Source of the DNA: Chloroflexota bacterium
Lineage (GTDB): Bacteria; Chloroflexota; UBA11872
Direction: 5' to 3'
Length of the DNA: 50,412 nucleotides
Assembly (NCBI GenBank): GCA_028873795.1
Contig: JAPPNP010000052.1
Coordinates: 1-50,412, forward strand
Under the pieces are notes generated by a model that saw nothing but the letters and a program-made list of their open reading frames with translations, ran no database searches and was not told the origin of the DNA. A program made the position numbers and the translations under genes. Within the stretch, counting starts at the first letter, position 1. Each line of letters starts with the position of its first letter. Below are positions 49,634 through 50,412 of the stretch, piece after piece.

Positions 49634-49983
49634 GCCGCCGAACCGGCCGATAAGCCGCATTCTGTCGTGGGCGGTCATCTATCTGGGACCGGCGTTGCCG
49701 CCGGCCTCGTGCGGCCTACCTGGGACTTGGCGAGCAGCCTGCAAACGTCCCGGCTTGGCCTTGCTCCCGGCAGAGGTTGGCCGTTTCACGCCTGGCGCGT
49801 ATACGTGCTTGTTCCCCGAGGGGGTGTCACAAGCGCCGGGCATCGTCACTGTGCCCCTGTTCCTGCCCTTCGTCGGACGAACCGACGTTGGACGACGGGC
49901 GTTACCCGCTGCCGTGCTCGGTGGAGTGCGGACTTTCCTCCCCGACGCGGTGGTGGGGCGACCGCCTGGCCGGCCCGGCGGCT
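49634..49983 (-). ncRNA. rnpB: RNase P RNA (bacterial type)
   Basis: The catalytic RNA of RNase P, which trims tRNA 5' ends. Minus-strand conserved blocks are GGAGGAAAGTCCGCACTCC near the 5' end (about 49924-49942), GGAGCAAGGCCAA (near 49757-49769), and the 3' segment AGATAGATGACCGCCCACG then ACAGAAT and GCGGCTTA. The ends were set by the P1 helix: GCCGCC/GGCGGC and CCGGCC/GGCCGG arms at 49968-49982 and 49634-49648. It lies about 185 bases after the 16S 3' end on the same strand, so it may be read from the rRNA transcript. Confidence 0.93.
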
Positions 49984-50168
49984 CCCGCCGCCGGTGCGTG
50001 ACGCACCTTAACGACGGGGAAGAGTGAGCGTGAGGTAGGCGGCCAAGGCCTGGGCTCGATAGCGTTGTGGTCCTCAGCGCGACAGCCGGGCGGCCCGAAG
50101 GCCGACCGATGCCGGTCGATCCTCAACCTAGGATCGTCGGGCAGGTTGACTGCCCAACAACTTCCCTA

Positions 50169-50412
<244 letters not shown>

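Noticed and set aside
49617-50027. 136-codon frame over the RNase P RNA gene
   Set aside because: The region is the complement of conserved RNase P RNA blocks with a pairing P1 helix; a protein gene is not supported.

Overview
The window is high-GC bacterial DNA, most plausibly from a member of the Chloroflexota (SAR202/Dehalococcoidia-like or a related environmental lineage). The supports are indirect. A secreted protein carries a repeat domain I know mainly from Chloroflexota, the gene content is rich in paralogous oxidoreductases, enolase-superfamily and TPP enzymes, and the 16S rRNA gene is not followed by 23S. The 16S fragment is too short to place the organism by eye.

Layout. 1-8257: ribosomal protein bL25, a class A penicillin-binding protein, a large membrane protein and a Gfo/Idh/MocA oxidoreductase. 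8258-14900: a DUF4202 protein, a DAO-type flavoenzyme, a VapBC module, an orphan selenocysteine tRNA, an XRE regulator next to a sulfatase, then a tandem array of two near-identical GIY-YIG nuclease genes inside inverted-repeat-bounded units, then a cupin. 14933-24524: a coupled M16 peptidase pair (one without zinc motif), a zincin and a threonine-synthase-like enzyme, a DUF1801 protein, a TPP enzyme, and an operon of enolase-superfamily dehydratase, RibD-like reductase and DUF362 protein. 24579-32335: a defence/stress island with a PIN toxin and an oversized antitoxin-like partner, a BrnT/BrnA-like pair, a DHA2 efflux pump, a second VapBC, a second TPP enzyme, a HigBA module whose toxin gene is broken, and a MoaD/ThiS-like protein. 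32472-36081: cupin, tRNA-Glu, and a tightly overlapping trio of AlkD-like DNA glycosylase, nucleoside hydrolase and nucleotidyltransferase. 36092-47282: VanZ-like protein, aminotransferase, two Ldh-family dehydrogenases around a plant-type LRR protein, Fe-alcohol dehydrogenase, autoregulated Fic protein, octopine-dehydrogenase-like enzyme and D-2-hydroxyacid dehydrogenase. 47339-50412: HicAB, initiator tRNA, a VanZ paralogue, a small ABM-like protein, RNase P RNA, and the 3' end of 16S rRNA, with the RNAs on the minus strand.

The genes suggest a heterotroph that oxidises and dehydrates varied organic acids and alcohols (Ldh, Fe-ADH, D-2-hydroxyacid, enolase-type, TPP-dependent and sulfatase reactions). 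Few genes form long operons; most are singletons or 2-3 gene units with 4-bp ATGA/GTGA overlaps. Several intergenic gaps of 280-450 bp hold dispersed palindromic repeats instead of genes.

The best candidate for something undescribed is the 13.3-14.5 kb array. A 95-residue GIY-YIG gene sits inside a roughly 0.43 kb unit bounded by short terminal inverted repeats and subterminal palindromes. The same palindromes occur alone across the window, which suggests an autonomous/non-autonomous repeat system driven by a GIY-YIG nuclease. Also notable are the orphan tRNA-Sec, the PIN toxin paired with a large ORF bearing an antitoxin-like tail, the AlkD/nucleoside hydrolase/nucleotidyltransferase overlap operon, and start codons sitting on predicted transcription starts (leaderless genes).
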